Assembly (NCBI GenBank): GCA_019648995.1
Contig: BLXT01007004.1
Coordinates: forward strand, 597,710 to 627,622
DNA from: Plakobranchus ocellatus
Lineage: Eukaryota > Mollusca > Gastropoda > Plakobranchidae
Direction: 5' to 3'
Length of the DNA stretch: 29,913 nt
Position 1 is the stretch's first letter; every line of letters begins with the position of its first letter. The notes under the pieces were generated by a model, which was not told where the DNA came from, made no database searches, and was given only the letters and a program-made list of their open reading frames with translations. Positions 1-11,392 of this stretch are shown in pieces. Made by a program: the position numbers and the translations under genes.

Positions 1-1
1 G

Positions 2-109
2 GGCGTATTTTCTTTAAAACATAGTCCATTCAAAACAAAGGGATCCCAAACTTTCAGGCCTCAGTCAAGCTATATCGAAGACCTGCTGATCCATTCATCA
101 GACTGGTAA
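2..109 (+). CDS. Probable C-terminal coding exon of an unrecognised gene (5' end outside window)
   Basis: One frame is open from the left edge to a TAA at 107-109 and encodes about 35 polar residues ending ...SSYIEDLLIHSSDW. Read this way it is the last coding exon of a gene entering from the left. A good donor-like GGTAAGTC overlaps the stop (GT at 106-107). If it is used, joining to the acceptor-like sites near 415 or 1538 gives a stop within one or two codons, so the protein ends here in every version I could build. I do not recognise the family. The piece is short and could be chance. Confidence 0.35.
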   Translation, partial: GVFSLKHSPFKTKGSQTFRPQSSYIEDLLIHSSDW

Positions 110-1538
110 GTCCATGTGAAGACTCTGATAACAACTTTTGGACAAGCAAACCCCACAGCCAAACAAACGAAGGGCGTGCTTGAAGTCAACTTAAATTTTG
201 ATGTCAACGATATTTAATCAATAATCTATATTACCTATGCTAAAAAAGTTCGAGAAATGAGCATTCAAATTTTTCTTTTTTTCAATCTTAAGATGCTTAA
301 AAGACAACCACCCTTCCTTCCCCAGCTTTCATTTATTAATGTTTAGTAACATGTTTACTATCTCCATAACTAGTACATCTATTATCCCCATTTAAAACTG
401 GTATTTTTTTTTCAGATGAAATGTACTTTTGAAATATATATGTGTGCATGAGCATCATTTGGGCCTTATTCCTCCGTCTCTATTCCAGTTCTAGTTCATA
501 AATAATTGAAGCACCTGTGGCGCCCATTTGGGATAATTAATTCTAAAGAAAAACTTACATACAGATTGTAATAACATATTGTTAAAAAAAATAAAGTAAT
601 CTACATCTGCAGTATTATTGTACATAGACTTAAATCATGTATACGATTTGATATGATCTTGTAAAAAGCTGGGAAAATATTGTTCAATTAATATTGTTAG
701 GAATCATTACAGACTACACAGCAAAACTGGAAAGACTTGCCTCAAGCTAGACATGCACAAGCAAGATAATGCCAGCTTTGATACTAAGCTTCATAAATCT
801 AACTGTCATTCTATATTATCTAGTACTACAGCAAGCATTCAGGCCTAATAGCTATGAATAAAGACAATGACATAAAGAATATAGGAAACCAAAGAGTGCG
901 ATTTTTGCTTGAGCAATTTCATTTTACTCCTTTAAATTTTCACGTGAAATCAATTTACAAAGCTTGCTGTGATGGCTAAACAGTTTTTATGAATAGTTTG
1001 ATGACAGAAACAGGTGTCAATTGGTCACATAATCCACTGGATGTCAACATCAGAAAGTGTTCATATTTTAAACAAGGCATGCTCTTCAAAAAATCAGATC
1101 CTTTTTTCAACTAGAATAGCTCTCAAGCAATATTTTCAAACAGACATTTTTAAAAAAATACAAATGAAATAAAAAAAAGGTAGAAATATGGGTTAAATAT
1201 TGTAAGGGGGAAACAAAAAGAAGAAACAGAATGTTATAATTTATATCTCAAAAATTAAAGGTTAGAGAGAATTTTCCTCAAAAAATTTTCAGTTACCAAC
1301 ATCTTCTCCAAAATGAACTGGGGTTAACACAGTTTTTAATCTTTCGTAACTTCTTAAAACGGCAATTTTGGGAATCACAAATACTTGAAAGGTGTTGTTG
1401 TTTGCAATTCAAGACCTTTAAACATCATGTCGATGGAGCAAAATGGAAAATGACTTAACCTTGTATGCAATGGAGACTCAAATATTTTGTACTCCTAAAG
1501 TAACCATTGTATTATTAATTTTTCTTTTGTTTTTTTAG
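110..1538. other. A/T-rich non-coding stretch, possible 3' UTR at its start
   Basis: No convincing coding frame on either strand. AATAAA-like hexamers occur near 589 and 856 and could serve as polyadenylation signals for the gene ending at 109, but nothing selects between them. A TTTTTTTTTCAG acceptor-like site ends near 414. Confidence 0.4.
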
Positions 1539-1591
1539 CTGATAATAAAAGCCTAGGCAATGGTGGTGGAGCAATAAGCACACTCGCCCAG
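1539..1591 (+). other. Exon-like island with acceptor and donor signals
   Basis: A 53-base block lies between a pyrimidine-rich acceptor (TTTTGTTTTTTTAG) and a donor CAG|GTAAAA. It is less A/T-rich than its surroundings. Only one of three frames is open (DNKSLGNGGGAISTLAQ), and its phase does not match the donor at 106. It could be an alternative or untranslated exon of the gene on the left, or a coincidence. No family recognised. Confidence 0.2.
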
Positions 1592-2086
1592 GTAAAAAAT
1601 ATTCATGTTTCCACATAAACGCAAATATGTACCAATATAAATGCATAATCAGTCATGGTAATTAAACTGATGATGTCACCTACATGCACACCTTAATGTA
1701 AAAAGCCTGCATTCTTTTTATTCACCGATAGTGAACAGAGTAGTGTTGTTCATGTAATAAACATTTTTTCAATCAATACAAATTTTCTAAATGACATGTA
1801 TGAGTACTTTTCATATTGACAGTAAAAGCGTATTCAAAAACTAAACAATACCTCAGATATTACTAAAGAATCAAAAGTAAAAACACAGTGAACTTAAATA
1901 AGCAGTTTTCCATAAGAATTTTAAATAGGAGACAAAAACAGATGTGTGAAGATCGTGACTTATTAGCAGTTATGATCCTGAATTTTTTGTTGCTGATATT
2001 TTTGTAGTAGAGGGAATTGGGAGAAAGCAGAAAACCAAGTGCATACTCAATGATAGAATTAATGACAAATAATATAATCTGTTTTC

Positions 2087-2182
2087 CTCAATGTGATAGT
2101 CATGGGGAATTGAAATACTGTTGTGCAGAACCAACTCAATGTGATAGTCAAGGGGAATTGAAATATTGTTGTGCACAACTAA
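2087..2182. repeat. 48-bp tandem repeat, two copies
   Basis: Copies at 2087-2134 and 2135-2182 differ at 4 of 48 positions by direct comparison. Each holds the word GGGGAATTGAAATA. No coding or regulatory role is evident. Confidence 0.85.
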
Positions 2183-4992
2183 TTACAGAAAAATAGGATT
2201 TTAAAAGCCTTGGCTATCTGAGATGATCTCTTTTACACAGCTTGCCAAGTTTTGTTTTTCATCAGGTTTTAGGGAGGTAATACTAAACAGGCCATGCAAT
2301 AATAAAATAAAGAAAAGAGCTTTGATTTTTTTTTAATATGAAAAGGAATCTTTTTCCTTTAAAAGTTCTGATAAGCAAAAAAAAAAAAAATGTTTTTCTT
2401 TTCTTTGTTTTATAACAAAAATATTGTCAACCTCCTTAGCACTGGTTAGTGTACAAACTCGTATTGATGGCCATTTTGATTTTAAAACAGCCAAATATGA
2501 AGTGAATTGAATATACTAAGTGTACAAACCACAATCAAAAAAGTATGGAAAAGGGGGGAAGGGGAAATGGGTATTTTTCATTACTATTCCTTCCTGCTAT
2601 AGCTGCTTTTTCTTTTTCCTCTGCCATTACTACTACTAGCTGCAATAAGCTTAATGCAGCCAGGGGGAGGAGGAGGGGAAATTCCAGCGGTGACATCTTT
2701 TTTCAGTGACTTTTAACATGTCTGTATATGGTTTTGCCAAAATGGGGCACAAATGTAAACAATGCCGAATTTTCGTTAGATCAAGACCAATAATCTGTAC
2801 AATGTTCATTCACACCCATTTTAAATATTTCATTTTAAAGTTATTATTTTTTTTTTCTGAAGTTTTATTTTTTTCTTAAGATTTCAAATTGAAAAAGACA
2901 GAAGAACTAAAAGTGGGGGCCGAAAACCGAGCTCAGATAGGATTCAAAACCCTAAATTTTTCACACAGTAATTCTTATCAGAATCAGACGAAATTTACTC
3001 CAGAATAAAGTTGATCAAAAACCCCTTCTAACAGATTTTCAATTTACTTTGATATTATATTGGGGAAAAATGGCAAACAAGAAAAGAAGTCATTTTCAAA
3101 ATTTACGGCAAGGAAATATAGCATCCAATACATATTCCTCACTCCTAGGTAGTCATTTGCATAAATGAATGCAAGTAAATCTCATTATTTTTAGAATCGA
3201 TCCAGCTACAAAAAAAAATGAAAAAAGCCCTAAGTTTGGGAGAATAATGACAAAATTTAAGCATTTTTTTTCGAAATACCGACAATCAGCTGGTACAAAA
3301 AGGCATTCAAACCTGTAAATTTAATTGACAAAGAAAATAACGAGCTTGCTATTTCCTGGCTAATTATAATCTTGCCCTGAACCTGTATCATGTACTTAAT
3401 GATGAATCTGGTCCACAATCAATTTAAGTAGGAAATGCAGACTTTTGCCAACTCACCACATGTAAAACAAGGGAAAAAAAATTGTATCCTAAGGCTTTGC
3501 ATGAACTCTTCTCTACAGAGCTAGCTTTGTGTACTTATTTAAATATACCAAATTTAAAGCAGAACACACAGTAGTTGTGCTATGTATTCCAATTTAAATA
3601 CTAACTGCTTTTACAAAATGTTACAGAAACAAATAGATAGGAAAAGTTTTATCATGTCACAACTAAAACTTAATGATAAAAATAAAAAACAACCCAGTCC
3701 AATATTGATTAAATATCCTGTATCACAGTTCATTACACCTAGTGACTCAATGCTTTTGGCACAAACCTGTGTAACATTTTTAAAAATATACATTTTAACA
3801 TATAGAAGGGGGTGGGGGGATAACAAAAATAGTCATGCATCATTGAAAAAAAAAAATTTAAGTTCATAATAAAAGGCCAAGTTTGAAAACATTGAATGTA
3901 CAAAAAAAAAGAAAAGAAAAAAAAGAAATGAGGAAAAATTAAAACATGTATGATTTTTTTTTTTTTTTTTTTAAACATAATACAATTAGCTCTAATCTGT
4001 AGAAATATACATTAAAAAAAAAAAAAAAAGAAAAGAAAAAGATTCTGCTTCAATGCATTAAGCTAACTCATAAGTATTTCTCACAAAGTTTAGCCATGGA
4101 TTGACACGAGTTTAAGTTCTGTTGGCAAATTCACTAAGGAAAGAAAAAAGAATTTTAGTGATTTTGAATTAGATGTACATGTTTACCTGACATTGACAAG
4201 ATAAGTTGTTATAATTTTAGCATCAATAAAATTTTTCTTGTTTGTTGGCATTTTAAATAGGTTGAGAAAAGCATAAATACAGCCTTTTTGCTAAACAGGT
4301 TACAAAAAAAAAAGGCACTATTGAAAAAACAGAGAAAAATCTCTGCTTATTGCATGCAGTGAGAATCCATCTATGAGGATTTAACATGTTAATTTACTTT
4401 TTTAAAATATAAAATTTGTATGATTCTAAATAAAAACTTCTCAGTCCAGCAAATTTGTGTAAAAAAAATGACGTTCCTCAGTCTTTAAATTCATCCTAAA
4501 AAAAACCAAAAAAAAACCATATATATAAACGTAAAACTTAAGTATAAACCATAAATTAGATTTAGGTGAACTGATGATAGCACCTTGTCTTGTTACAAAT
4601 GATACAGTCTGAAAATACAATCATTTGAATGAGCTTGCTAATCAATTAACAAAGCACAAGATTTAAATTCCACTTTGCATGATATAAAGGCCCATTTCCT
4701 TTGAGTGTTTTCAAATTTTTACTGCAATTAACAAAATCAAAAACATATGAAGTTCTGCAATGAAAGCAAAATTAAATGTAAACAGGACACGTGCATGGTG
4801 AAAAATTTTAATGTCATTTAAAGAAAATTCCTGTGACTCATGCTGACATCTGAAGTCAAATCAAGAAAAGAATTAAAAATAATTTTTTTAAATTTTAGAG
4901 CCATGCAAGCTATCTTGAGTATGAGCTAAGGTATGTGGGTAAAAAGTGGAAGGCAAAGATTAAAACACATTGATATTTACAAATAAGGCACA
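2183..4992. other. A/T-rich intergenic stretch, likely including the 3' UTR of the phosphatase gene
   Basis: No credible gene seen. The right part should contain the 3' UTR of the minus-strand phosphatase gene, but I cannot fix its polyadenylation site. Small open frames around 3,580-3,980 are low-complexity runs of Lys/Phe. A G-rich patch lies near 2660-2680. A 19-base T run (3954-3972) and a 16-base A run (4014-4029) lie about 40 bases apart. Confidence 0.5.
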
Positions 4993-5575
4993 CTAGTTTA
5001 AAGAAAAACTCTTGACAGTTTCCAGAATGTTAAGTCCAGATTCCCAAGGTATAACACTGGCTTTTAGTGAAGACCTCTCCACTGGCATATTTTCTTTTGA
5101 CATTTGTGATATCAGCTTATTCAACCTGAAACCAACTCTGGGGAAAATGTAATCCTGAGGCTGCAGCGTAAGACTTGGACAAAGATCATTGTAACCGTCC
5201 CCAACATACAATATTGCAGCATAATCTGTACCAGATTCTTGCTTCTTTTTCAGGAAGTCTTTCAAAATGTGACCCTTGCACATGTTGACAGTGCTTAGTG
5301 AGCACCAGTCTTGGGCATGATATCCTTCCAAAGTTAAGCAGCCAACATCATCAAACTTGGCAGGATTTGTAAAAATATGGTTAATCACACTAGATAAACT
5401 ATAAGTCTCTAGTATTTGATTTATAAACACTGAGTTAGAGTCAGAGATTATGATGTGATCAAAGCATTTTGTATTACCAGTAAAATTCAACAGTTCTTTC
5501 ATGCCAGGGGTTAAAGGTATTTCTGACATGCATTTAAGAATATCTTGTGACTGAATGCCATTCTTGTGTAGATAT
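4993..5575 (-). CDS. PHOSPHO2: Phosphatase coding exon 2 (terminal)
   Basis: The acceptor TTGTTTCACAG ends at 5576. The first base completes Lys54 and the frame runs 193 more residues to a stop at 4995-4993. It carries motifs II, III and IV. The open frame extends upstream of the acceptor to a spurious Met, but those residues (rich in Phe) are intronic. Confidence 0.92.
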
Positions 5576-8500
5576 CTGTGAAACAAGAACCAAAAAACAA
5601 AAAAAATCAATGAATCTTCAAGTTAACTGCAGTATACGGCTATGAAACATGTGAACTTATTTATATAATAAAGAAAATGGCCAAGAGCCACAGTTTGTAC
5701 CAAATGCCACTTTTGATCCACACGCCTTAGTGTCCTTTCTTTAAAATCAATAAATGTTACAATTCATAAAAATCAAAATAAATCAAAACCATATTTTCAT
5801 AACTATCTGCAAAGGGCTTTTTTGAAAAGTTACAAATGAAATGCTATAGTCTATTTATTTTCATTAGTGAGCTTTCTCCCCGTCAATGTTGCTTGAGGCC
5901 TCAAGCCTTTGTAATTTTAATGTAAATAAGTGATCATGTTCAGAATCTAAAATCAATTTTGTTATTATGATGAAGGATTCGACCTCATTTATTTACATTG
6001 TGCCACTTCACTACTAATACTCAAGTCTTAGAATAAGAATAGAATATATGTTAAAAACTGTTATAAACATGCAGTTGATGTTACTTGATTTTTGTCTTGT
6101 TTCTATAACCCATGTTCCCATGTGAAAGCCAGAACCTGCTGGCTTTATCATTTCCTGTCTAGTTGCTGAAACTGGAGCCCTGAGCGAACAAATTTGTTAA
6201 TTTTTGTCAATGTTTGTTCCTGTAAGTAACAGAGTTCCTGTCAGAGGTCTAGTTCCTCCTGGCCTCATGCTATATCATTCCTATATCTATTCCTAGGCTG
6301 GATAAAAACTTAACTTTATAATTAATGACATCTCCAATTGACAAATACAACAATTTAATTAAGTTTTGGCTTTACATATTTAGGATCTAATTTTCCCTAC
6401 ATCTAGCTTACAGGTAATTATTAAAGTAAGGCGGTTGTTAACTTCAGTTAATTATTTAGGTTTAGCGGTTTGTTCCTATGACTGAATGACTATGGTTGTG
6501 ATTTGGTCTTTAGAAATTATGCAGTAATGAAACAGTTGTGTAAATGGTTTAGTAATATTACATGTAATCAGTATAACTATGATTTAAATAAATTATATTG
6601 GTGCATTACTGAATTTGTTATCCAGTGTCTTTGTCATTGATTGGGGCCCAAATCTTTGACCCCATAATTATGTGAGACGTGAGGAAGGCTCATTTCAAAC
6701 AAGCTGCAACATAATGTCTTTACAAAATTTTACATGAAAGTTAAGTGCTGCACACACCTACAGTACCATAATGATACAATCAGGTTGGGCAACTTGGTTA
6801 TTTGTCTGCACTAACCAATCTTCTGCTCAAACAAATTATGGTATATGCCATTGATGATATCTTGTGAAATTGATTTCATGACTTTAAACAAATGAAAGCT
6901 CAGAGTCCTATGAAGTTGGAATCAGCAGGGAAAAAAATATTTACTGAGGCAAAGAACAACATCATAGGCTTTTTAGAACAAATAAGTGGAAAATGATCCT
7001 GGACCCAGTCAGCTAATTTAAATATCTGGGTGACTGTAGAAAACTGAGGTGCTTTCAAGGAGAACTGAAGCCTAGCCACACTAAGTAAGATAAAAATACA
7101 TTTAATACGGAAGAAAAAAACCTCATATAAAACCAAGAGTGTCGATATATTTTGTAATTTTTGTCTTCTTGCATATGAACCTACAGTAATTTTTGGGGGG
7201 AACAGATGGCTATAGCTATCAAATCTGATGAAAATATAATTAATCAAGGATTAAAAATTAGGGTTATGGCTGATACTGAAAGAAATGGCAGACTTCTTGA
7301 TATTTTAAGGCCAAAGAATGAAAATGGCAGGCCATAGCATAGAAGCAAACTTAATCCTTCCTGACATCCAATCAAAGCAGACAAAAAAAGATAAAAAGAT
7401 ATATGAAAATAATCATGGTGGATGGAGGTTTTTTCTTTGCTGTAATATCGACCTTTTTCAAAACTTTTAATATCTTAGCTGTTGCTGCTGTTTATGTTTT
7501 GCAAAAAAATCTTGTCATACATACAAAAGTTGCATATTCCTTTACTCTCTCCCTATTTTGCCTTACTCTATCACATTTCTACCCTGTGGAACTACTTTGA
7601 GACCCCATACATGAGGTATAAAAATAAAAACTAAGTTTATAGAATGCCATGATATGATTTCTGTCACTTTTAATTACAGCAAAAATGATTTTTTTCCCTG
7701 GAAAAACTTTTTGCTAACAAAAATACATTGATCTCCATAAACCAAAATAGGAGGTGATGTTTAATCATCACTGGTCATTAGTATGGTAGTTGTTGTCCCT
7801 TTGTCATCGGAATTACCTGGAAAAGTACATTTTTTTAAAAAGGAATTATAAAGACATCAATGCTTTGTTCCACATATTGCTGTCAGAATTCAAGTTCAAG
7901 CATCTTTTGGAGCAATTTTCATCTCCATGTTAGAATGCCATTAAAATTCTTCATTTTTCAATTTTAATCCAATGATCATCATTGCTCTGAAATAAAGGAT
8001 GCCAAATATGTGCAAAAAAATTTCTATTTTTTAAATCTTTATTTGTTCAAGGGCCGTTTGAAAACTCAAAATATTGATTTCAGAGGAGTTTGAGTAGATC
8101 AGACGTGCAAATCATAATTTAACTCTTTGTGTCTGGATTTTTTTTCCACATCTGGTCGGAGTTTTCTCCCTCTGCTACTATCTTTCATACTGTTAGCGGC
8201 CGCTAGGAGTTATTAAGTTAAGAAATAAATTTCTTATTCTTTGAATGAAACGCTCAAACAAAATATCTGAATTTCTGTACACGTAATAGTTATTAATTTG
8301 GCACAATAAACCAACCTTTCTGATAGAAAAGTTCAAAGAAAAAAGTCTCAGGACATTAAGTGATTGAAATATGCATGAGGATACATGTATTTTTGAAAAT
8401 CTGGATTCAATTAACTAATATTGTGATTGTAAAATGATTTTTTTTTTAAAATAAAAAAACATATAGCAAAATACAAACTTCTAATGTCTGATTGCAAAAG

Positions 8501-8973
8501 AAAAGGCTTTGCTGAACATCAAAAATCTCTTTCCACCCTCCACAAATATTATAAGAAAAATAAAGACACACAAATGTTTGATGAAACCTAAACATTGAGA
8601 TTTGAAAAATCTAATGATGTTGTTATTGTAAAAAGACTGTCTTTTTTTCTAATTAAAAAAGACAAACCCTATAGTTAAGGAAAAACTTCTTATGCTTCAT
8701 GTGTAATTGGAAAAGAAAAGGCCTTATTGAATTCAACATGAAAGTTTGTACAGCATACAGACCTGAAAAACATAGAAGAAGCTAGCCACTAATGGACTAA
8801 ATAACAACGTACTTGAATATTTCACTCATATAGTCCATCCATCCGCTGTCTTCATATAGACCTTCAATTTCTTTGGGTAGTTTTCCATTAGGAGCAAGCT
8901 TGATGACATATAAGTCACTGTTCTCATCAATTAGTGAATGATCAAAGTCAAACACAATGAGATATCGAGCCAT
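4993..8973 (-). CDS. PHOSPHO2: PHOSPHO1/PHOSPHO2-like HAD-superfamily phosphatase, complete, two coding exons
   Basis: Exons 8973-8813 and 5575-4993 join in phase 2 to give 247 residues, close to the 241-267 usual for the family. Seen in the sequence: HAD motif I VFDFDHS with nucleophile Asp9 and acid/base Asp11, and the family extension ENSD (17-20). Next come the core PLTPGMKELL (74-83), motif II IIISDSNS (95-102), and FTNPA (122-126). A Lys in NMCKG (154) can serve as motif III, and motif IV is YVGDGYNDLCPS (177-188), the Mg2+-binding part. Family knowledge: vertebrate PHOSPHO2 dephosphorylates pyridoxal 5'-phosphate, PHOSPHO1 phosphoethanolamine and phosphocholine; both are soluble and need Mg2+. 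Which substrate this homologue uses cannot be read from sequence. One Cys of the vertebrate Cys-rich loop before motif III is absent (inference from remembered homologues). The start ATG follows an acceptor by one base, so the upstream exon must be non-coding. Confidence 0.92.
5576..8812 (-). other. Large intron of the phosphatase gene
   Basis: This 3.2-kb intron splits codon 54. Its ends are GTACGT (donor, at 8812-8807) and TTTCACAG (acceptor). Inside I see only A/T-rich sequence and poly-A/T runs; no exon with matching phase, RNA gene or clear mobile element. Confidence 0.7.
8813..8973 (-). CDS. PHOSPHO2: Phosphatase coding exon 1 with start codon
   Basis: The ATG at 8973-8971 opens MARYLIVFDFD, exactly where family members begin just before motif I. 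A TTCTACGTTACAAG acceptor ends at 8975, leaving a single untranslated base before the ATG. The exon ends ...MSEIF plus AA, before donor GTACGT. An in-frame Met 13 codons upstream would add FFIFLSFYVTS-like intronic residues and is rejected. Confidence 0.9.
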
Positions 8974-9396
8974 GCTTGTAACGTAGAAAGAAAGAAAAAT
9001 AAAGAATATCATTATAATGCACTATGATTCATAAAAAATGCGAGAGGACATCATGCAAATGAATAGTTATTAGTATAGAGGCAAAAATAAAAAAAAAAAC
9101 TACAGGAGAATTTTAGTATTCTAAATCTTTCTCATGCATCAATGACAGGATTTCGTAATTGAATTTTATGGCATTATTTAAACGATCTATGAAAATGGAA
9201 GAAAAAGCAAGACTTCCAATTGTGCACTCACTTCTCAAGAAAAATAAATTTGATGAAAGCTAGACTGATAATCAACCTATCGTATTAATGTATAGCCTAA
9301 CCATTGAATACAGTGAGGATAAAGCACAGTTTCTTGAGACCACTTGCGTTTTACTTTTAATATTAGTTGCAGAGACAGACCTGATCAACTATAACT

Positions 9397-9423
9397 CCGC
9401 CGCCATCAAATCCAAAATGGTGG
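9397..9423 (-). promoter_or_regulatory. Paired YY1-like motifs, possible start-site element
   Basis: On the minus strand ATGGCGGC (9406-9399) matches the core of the YY1 motif commonly found just downstream of animal transcription starts. A second, weaker copy ATGGTGG faces the other way at 9417-9423. On the minus strand a CAG|GTCTGT donor-like site follows at 9381/9380. Together these could mark a short untranslated first exon for the phosphatase gene. The role is inferred. Confidence 0.3.
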
Positions 9424-9779
9424 TCTGAAATGTCAATTTTTTTTTCAAAAAATTTTAAAAGACGTTTGTTTTTGGACGAAATTATTTGTATTTGTTGATA
9501 ATTGTTGGTAAATTTTTAAAGTTATTGACGAAAAGTGCCTTCATTTCGTCATAATAATAGAATTAACCGAAATATGGCTATGGGTGCTTTTTAATCAGAA
9601 ATCTTTACAAAAAAAGAAAGAGAAAAAAAAATTCGAGAGCATCTAATACAAATTTAGAGATTCTTTGGGACAACATAGACTCTGAAGTATCGATGTAAAC
9701 ATAGACAAACCACAAAAAGTTTTATTTTTTAAAAATCTAAATAAATTTTTTTTTCATGATTCTATCTTTTTTTTTTTTT

Positions 9780-10740
9780 TTTACACATAATGATCCCTAG
9801 ACCTCGGATCTCGTTATTATTCTTCAAGGCTAATAATCTTGCAAAAATATATTTCAAAGAACTGAAAAATATAATAGAATTACATGTAGATCTAGTAAAA
9901 CTTTCCAGTCGGTTTAGTAATTACCTAACCTGTGCGGCAAAAACAGAGCGACCAAAATGTAGAATGTTTGTAAACAATCGATGGGAAAAAAAAGAGAACT
10001 TCGTGTTTTGGTAAACAGCAACCAACAGTTAAAAAGAGAGATTCTTGTTCGCAGAGAGTGAAAACAGTGATTTTTCTACGAAAAGTCAAAGCAGAGTGAC
10101 TACCTCTTACTAAGTTGCCTCTTGCCGTCGAGAGCGAGATAATAAACCCCATAAACTTACCAATTAGGAAATAAAACTCTTTTGTTGGATTTCGTGTTTA
10201 TCGTCGTATGCTAGGAGACTTCATTTTCCCGAGAAAAGTCAAGTAGGGCATGCCAAGTCAAGTCAAGACTCGGCGTGTAAATGTTCACCGAGGAAAAAAG
10301 CTTTTGAAACGGTAATTCTTACTTTTCTAGAAGATACCTCTTGTGAAGATCTCGAAATCTAGATAAGATCTAGATATCTAGAATCTAGATCTAGAGATCT
10401 ACATCTCTCACCGTGGAGAAAGAGCTTCACACCAATCTTTGGACGAGAAAGAGAGACAGAGCGAGAAAAAGAGGAATAATCTGAGTAGTCTAGATTTAGC
10501 AATTTCTAGATCTACCTTCATCAGCCACTGACGAAATGAAGAAGTTGCTCACCAAGTTATAATGTAAAGTGCTGCTTTTGCATGATATCTTCAATATTAT
10601 TCACCCATGAACTCTTCGGTAGCTGATGAAGACGTTCTGCTGGTCCCAAGAACGAAATGTGTTTAAATGAAAAAAAAATATAGATCTACTCAGACACGTC
10701 GACAATTTTTATTTTTGCCAACAGGTTGATGCATGACCAC
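9780..10740. promoter_or_regulatory. CpG-enriched spacer, candidate divergent promoter
   Basis: By eye this stretch has about 30 CpG dinucleotides, against zero or one per 60-base line in most of the window. It lies between the divergent phosphatase (-) and aminopeptidase (+) genes. On the minus strand a strong donor TTG|GTAAGT has its last exon base at 10161 and could end an untranslated first exon of the phosphatase gene, spliced to the acceptor at 8975. On the plus strand a weaker AACG|GTAATT lies near 10311. Start sites cannot be located without transcript data. Confidence 0.35.
10346..10410. repeat. Cluster of palindromic AGATCT/TCTAGA words
   Basis: The words AGATCT, CTAGAT, GATATC and TCTAGA overlap repeatedly here, making a dense set of short palindromes. 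Further TCTAGAT words occur at about 10487-10516. The cluster lies in the CpG-rich spacer. Confidence 0.6.
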
Positions 10741-10790
10741 TTTTTTTGGTGATTTTGTACATCATAGTTTTGAACAAAACTTTTTTGACC

Positions 10791-10801
10791 ATTTCACTCA
10801 T
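10791..10801. repeat. Target-site duplication of LINE, copy 1
   Basis: ATTTCACTCAT is repeated perfectly at 11382-11392 on the other side of the LINE fragment. The last bases merge with the element's TCA (TGA on the minus strand) tail, so the exact boundary is uncertain by a few bases. Confidence 0.75.
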
Positions 10802-11381
10802 CATCATCATCAGGTGCCTTGCTTTACAGCGTTGGCGATCATGGTCCTCCACTTTTTCCTGTCCTTTGTCGCTTCTATTGCTTCCAATGATTTCCCTGCC
10901 TTCAGCCAGTCTGTCAGGCCTACAATGAGCTTTTCTCGTTGTTTTCCCCTACTGCGTTTTCCTTCCAACATTCCTGTTGTTACAAGATTCTCTAACTTTT
11001 CTCTTCGCATAACATGGCCGAAAAAGGTTGCTTGACGTTTACGGATTTTGCTTATGAGTAGTCTTGTTGTATGAGCTTCCTCTAAAACTGTGTCATTTGT
11101 CTTCTTTGCTGTCCATGAGATTCACAGCATTCTTCTGAGGAACCACATTTCCGTTGCTTCCAGCTTCCTCTGAGTCTGTTTTGATATTGTCCAGGCCTCA
11201 CATCCATACATCAAGATGGGCTCTATATAGCACTCAAGGGCTCTTCTTCTTGTCCGGATGGATATGTTTTTATTTGTCAGAACTGTTTTCATTTTCTGGA
11301 AATTTGTCTTTGCTTGAGCTATTCTTGATGCAACTTCGCTGTTGTTTCTTCCGTCGCTTGAGATCAAGGATCCTAGGTATT
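10802..11381 (-). mobile_element. RTE/BovB-like non-LTR retrotransposon, 5'-truncated copy
   Basis: The minus strand encodes the C-terminal part of an endonuclease/reverse-transcriptase polyprotein. Motifs in order are YLGSLISSDG, YIEPILMYGCEAWT, FLRRML, FFGHVMRREKLENLVT, GKRSRGKQREK and MIANAVKQGT. These are typical of RTE-type elements spread widely in molluscs, corals and flatworms. The endonuclease and the catalytic YxDD box are missing, so it cannot move by itself. One in-frame TGA (11124-11122) interrupts the frame, in a position that is probably Arg in relatives; the rest is open. The coding frame stops at 10812-10810 in a TGA that is the first unit of a (TGA)n tail. Flanking 11-bp duplications show target-primed insertion. 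Confidence 0.85.
10810..11379 (-). pseudogene. Reverse-transcriptase C-terminal remnant
   Basis: This is the coding part of the LINE: one frame from the truncation point at YLGS to the final TGA, interrupted once by a TGA at 11124-11122. The two open pieces are in the same frame with no indel between them, indicating little decay. Upstream of the truncation the sequence is unrelated flank. Confidence 0.8.
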
Positions 11382-11392
11382 ATTTCACTCAT
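11382..11392. repeat. Target-site duplication of LINE, copy 2
   Basis: Perfect copy of ATTTCACTCAT, directly against the truncated 5' end of the element. Its last base on the minus strand even supplies the T of the stop codon that precedes the YLGS motif. Confidence 0.75.

Noticed and set aside
3582..3978. Overlapping open frames on both strands near 3.6-4.0 kb
   Set aside because: Composed of Lys- or Phe-rich runs from A/T homopolymers; no gene-like features.
5576..5610. Longer phosphatase exon 2 starting at an upstream Met
   Set aside because: The added residues are a Phe-rich polypyrimidine translation; the acceptor at 5576 joins the two exons in perfect phase and family alignment.
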